Part shown: in pieces, positions 5,670 through 7,171 of the stretch
Layout: each line of letters begins with the position of its first letter
How positions within the stretch are numbered: position 1 is the stretch's first letter
Source: Nitrospirales bacterium
GTDB taxonomy: Bacteria > Nitrospirota > Nitrospiria > Nitrospirales > UBA8639
DNA: 7,171 bases
Assembly: GCA_013817135.1 (NCBI GenBank)
Contig: JACDDF010000104.1
Coordinates: forward strand, 1-7,171
Direction: 5' to 3'
The notes under the pieces: generated by a model
Database searches by the model: none
Told to the model about the DNA's origin: nothing
What the model saw: only the letters and a program-made list of their open reading frames with translations
Program-made: the position numbers and the translations under genes

Positions 5670-7157
5670 TCAATCAATTCCAAAAAGTGGACCCAAGATA
5701 CGTAATGTCCCCCAAATCAACACGCCTCCAATCGCATCCAACAACAATCCGGCTTGCACCATTCGGAGAATCGGAATTCTCCCCGTTCCATAGACAATGG
5801 CATTCGGGGGAGTGGAAACCGGCAGCACAAATGCCAGGCTTGCAGCCATACACGCACCCAATACCGGAGGGACAGGAGAAAAATTGGCCGTGTGGGCAAT
5901 GGCGATGAGCACCGGCACAATCATACTGGTGGCTGCTGTATTCGACACGAGTTCCGTAAGAACCAGGGCTGTAAGAATTGCCACACCCGTTAAACCCCAG
6001 ATGGACTCAATGCCAAACATAGCCACCATACCCTGCCCAATCGCCTTCGCCAATTCGGTTTCGACCATCAACTCGCCAAAGGCGATGCCTCCCCCGAACA
6101 ACAGGATGGTTCCCCAATGAATATTGGCGGCTTCTTTCCAGGTTAAAGTGAATTTCCCCTGTCGAAAATTCAAGGGCAGAAGAAACAGGAGCCCAGAGGC
6201 AAAAATAGGCACCAATTCTTTTGGCAAATGAACACGAACCCATTGCACGACCACATGATCCCCTTCAAACCATATTGAGAGTATGGCCGGGAGTATCCAC
6301 AACATGACCGCCAACAGAAACACCGCAAATGTATATTGCTCCCCACGTGTCCAGGGAAGTAGGGCCGAAATCTTGAGAACAGGAGATTCTTCGTCAAAAG
6401 ACGAGTGAGAAGGGGGAGGATGCAACCAATACAAAAGAGTGAACATCACGAGCAGCATGACACTTGCCAACGGCAATCCAATGAGCAACCATTGGTCAAA
6501 GGAAACGATGATATTGGCCTGCTGGGCTAACAGCCCCACGCCGATTAAATTCGGCGCGGTGCCAATGAGAGTGGCCACTCCCCCAATTCCGGCGCCATAA
6601 GCCAGGCAAAGCAAAAACCCGGTGTCAAAAGTCCCCATATTAGGATAGCCTTGTCGAAGTGCCCGTAACACACCGAGCGCAATGGGTAACATGACCGCCG
6701 TTGCCGCGGTATTGCTAATCCACATGGACAGGCCTGCTACAGCCAAACTCATGGCTATCATGATACGAATAGGGTTGGAACCCACGCACTTGCGTGACAA
6801 AAGCCAGTTGCCAAACCGGCGGTCTAACCCATGAACGGATAGGGCCTCAGCAATAAAAAAACTGCCAATAAACAGGAAAATGATGGGGTGAGCAAAGGCA
6901 GAAAACACGGATTGCATCGTCCCCAAACCGGCGACGACACACAGCCCACAACCCAGCAAAGCGGTGATGGGCAGAGGAATAGGTTCCGTAATCCACATCA
7001 CCACCACCCAAGTCAAAATTGTTGCTAGAATTCTCGCGGGATCGGGCAATGATTCGGGAAGCAGCACAAACATCAACCCGGCAAGGAGCGGGGCGGCAAA
7101 GAGACCAAATTGATGCGCCGGAATGGCGGTATGGGGACCTGGACCGGATTGGCTCAT
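5670..7157 (-). CDS. SLC13/DASS family sodium:dicarboxylate (or sulfate) symporter
   Basis: Inner-membrane secondary transporter, 495 residues and strongly hydrophobic, expected to use the Na+ gradient to import di- or tricarboxylates or sulfate. Both halves of the inverted-repeat fold carry the Na+/substrate motif Ser-Asn-Thr, at 148-150 (MWISNTAATAVMLP) and 405-407 (ELVSNTAATSMIVP). Other DASS marks are ITEPIPLPITALL (56-68), GGVATLIGTAPN (192-203) and the C-terminal family signature at 439-455 (ASLAFVLP, then VSTPPNAIV), which fits the PROSITE-type pattern at every position. The VSTPPNAIVYG form resembles dicarboxylate carriers such as VcINDY (VATPPNAIVFG), so a carboxylate is my first guess; substrate cannot be fixed from sequence. 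A hydrophilic acidic loop (about 246-260) separates the halves. A weak AAGAG precedes the ATG, and only 14 upstream bases are in view. It lies upstream of the Fis-like regulator on the same strand; a functional link is unproven. Confidence 0.92.
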   Translation of the reverse strand: MSQSGPGPHTAIPAHQFGLFAAPLLAGLMFVLLPESLPDPARILATILTWVVVMWITEPIPLPITALLGCGLCVVAGLGTMQSVFSAFAHPIIFLFIGSFFIAEALSVHGLDRRFGNWLLSRKCVGSNPIRIMIAMSLAVAGLSMWISNTAATAVMLPIALGVLRALRQGYPNMGTFDTGFLLCLAYGAGIGGVATLIGTAPNLIGVGLLAQQANIIVSFDQWLLIGLPLASVMLLVMFTLLYWLHPPPSHSSFDEESPVLKISALLPWTRGEQYTFAVFLLAVMLWILPAILSIWFEGDHVVVQWVRVHLPKELVPIFASGLLFLLPLNFRQGKFTLTWKEAANIHWGTILLFGGGIAFGELMVETELAKAIGQGMVAMFGIESIWGLTGVAILTALVLTELVSNTAATSMIVPVLIAIAHTANFSPVPPVLGACMAASLAFVLPVSTPPNAIVYGTGRIPILRMVQAGLLLDAIGGVLIWGTLRILGPLFGID

Positions 7158-7171
7158 GCAGCTCTTGGGAT

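Overview
The window reads as an ordinary housekeeping segment of a bacterial chromosome with one notable rearrangement. Bacterial-type translation genes (ThrRS, IF3, L35, L20), a sigma70-like promoter and a tRNA with encoded CCA show that it is bacterial. The NtrC/Fis-type regulator and the moderate base composition suggest a Gram-negative lineage. The phenylalanyl-tRNA synthetase beta subunit is the short archaeal/eukaryotic-type form, which is uncommon in bacteria. A Nitrospirota-like host is a guess only; no marker here settles the phylum.

Layout. On the + strand, 1..1569 holds the 3' part of an archaeal-type pheT whose start lies left of the window. Everything else is on the - strand. Read in transcription order from the right edge, these are a SLC13/DASS anion or dicarboxylate:Na+ symporter (7157..5670), a GTG-started regulator joining a degenerate receiver-like domain to a Fis/NtrC-type DNA-binding domain (5581..4958), tRNA-Val(GAC) (4877..4803), thrS (4687..2756), infC (2747..2229), rpmI (2165..1962) and rplT (1934..1566). 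pheT and rplT converge, and their TAA stops interlock in one palindromic TTAA.

How the genes relate. A strong sigma70-like promoter (TTGACA, 17 bp, TAGCAT) with a GC-rich discriminator sits just upstream of the tRNA. No equally good promoter was found in the 115 bp between the tRNA and thrS. The tRNA and the translation genes may therefore form one transcription unit, tRNA-Val-thrS-infC-rpmI-rplT. In many bacteria this cluster continues into bacterial-type pheS-pheT on the same strand; here that position is taken by an archaeal-type pheT pointing the other way. The regulator has its own candidate promoter, and nothing in the sequence fixes its targets.

I see no mobile element, CRISPR array, phage or defence genes, and no clearly new system. 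The points most worth checking are the archaeal-type pheT replacement and its convergent junction, the regulator's domain architecture, and the possible tRNA-mRNA operon. No gene-free stretch exceeds 300 bases.
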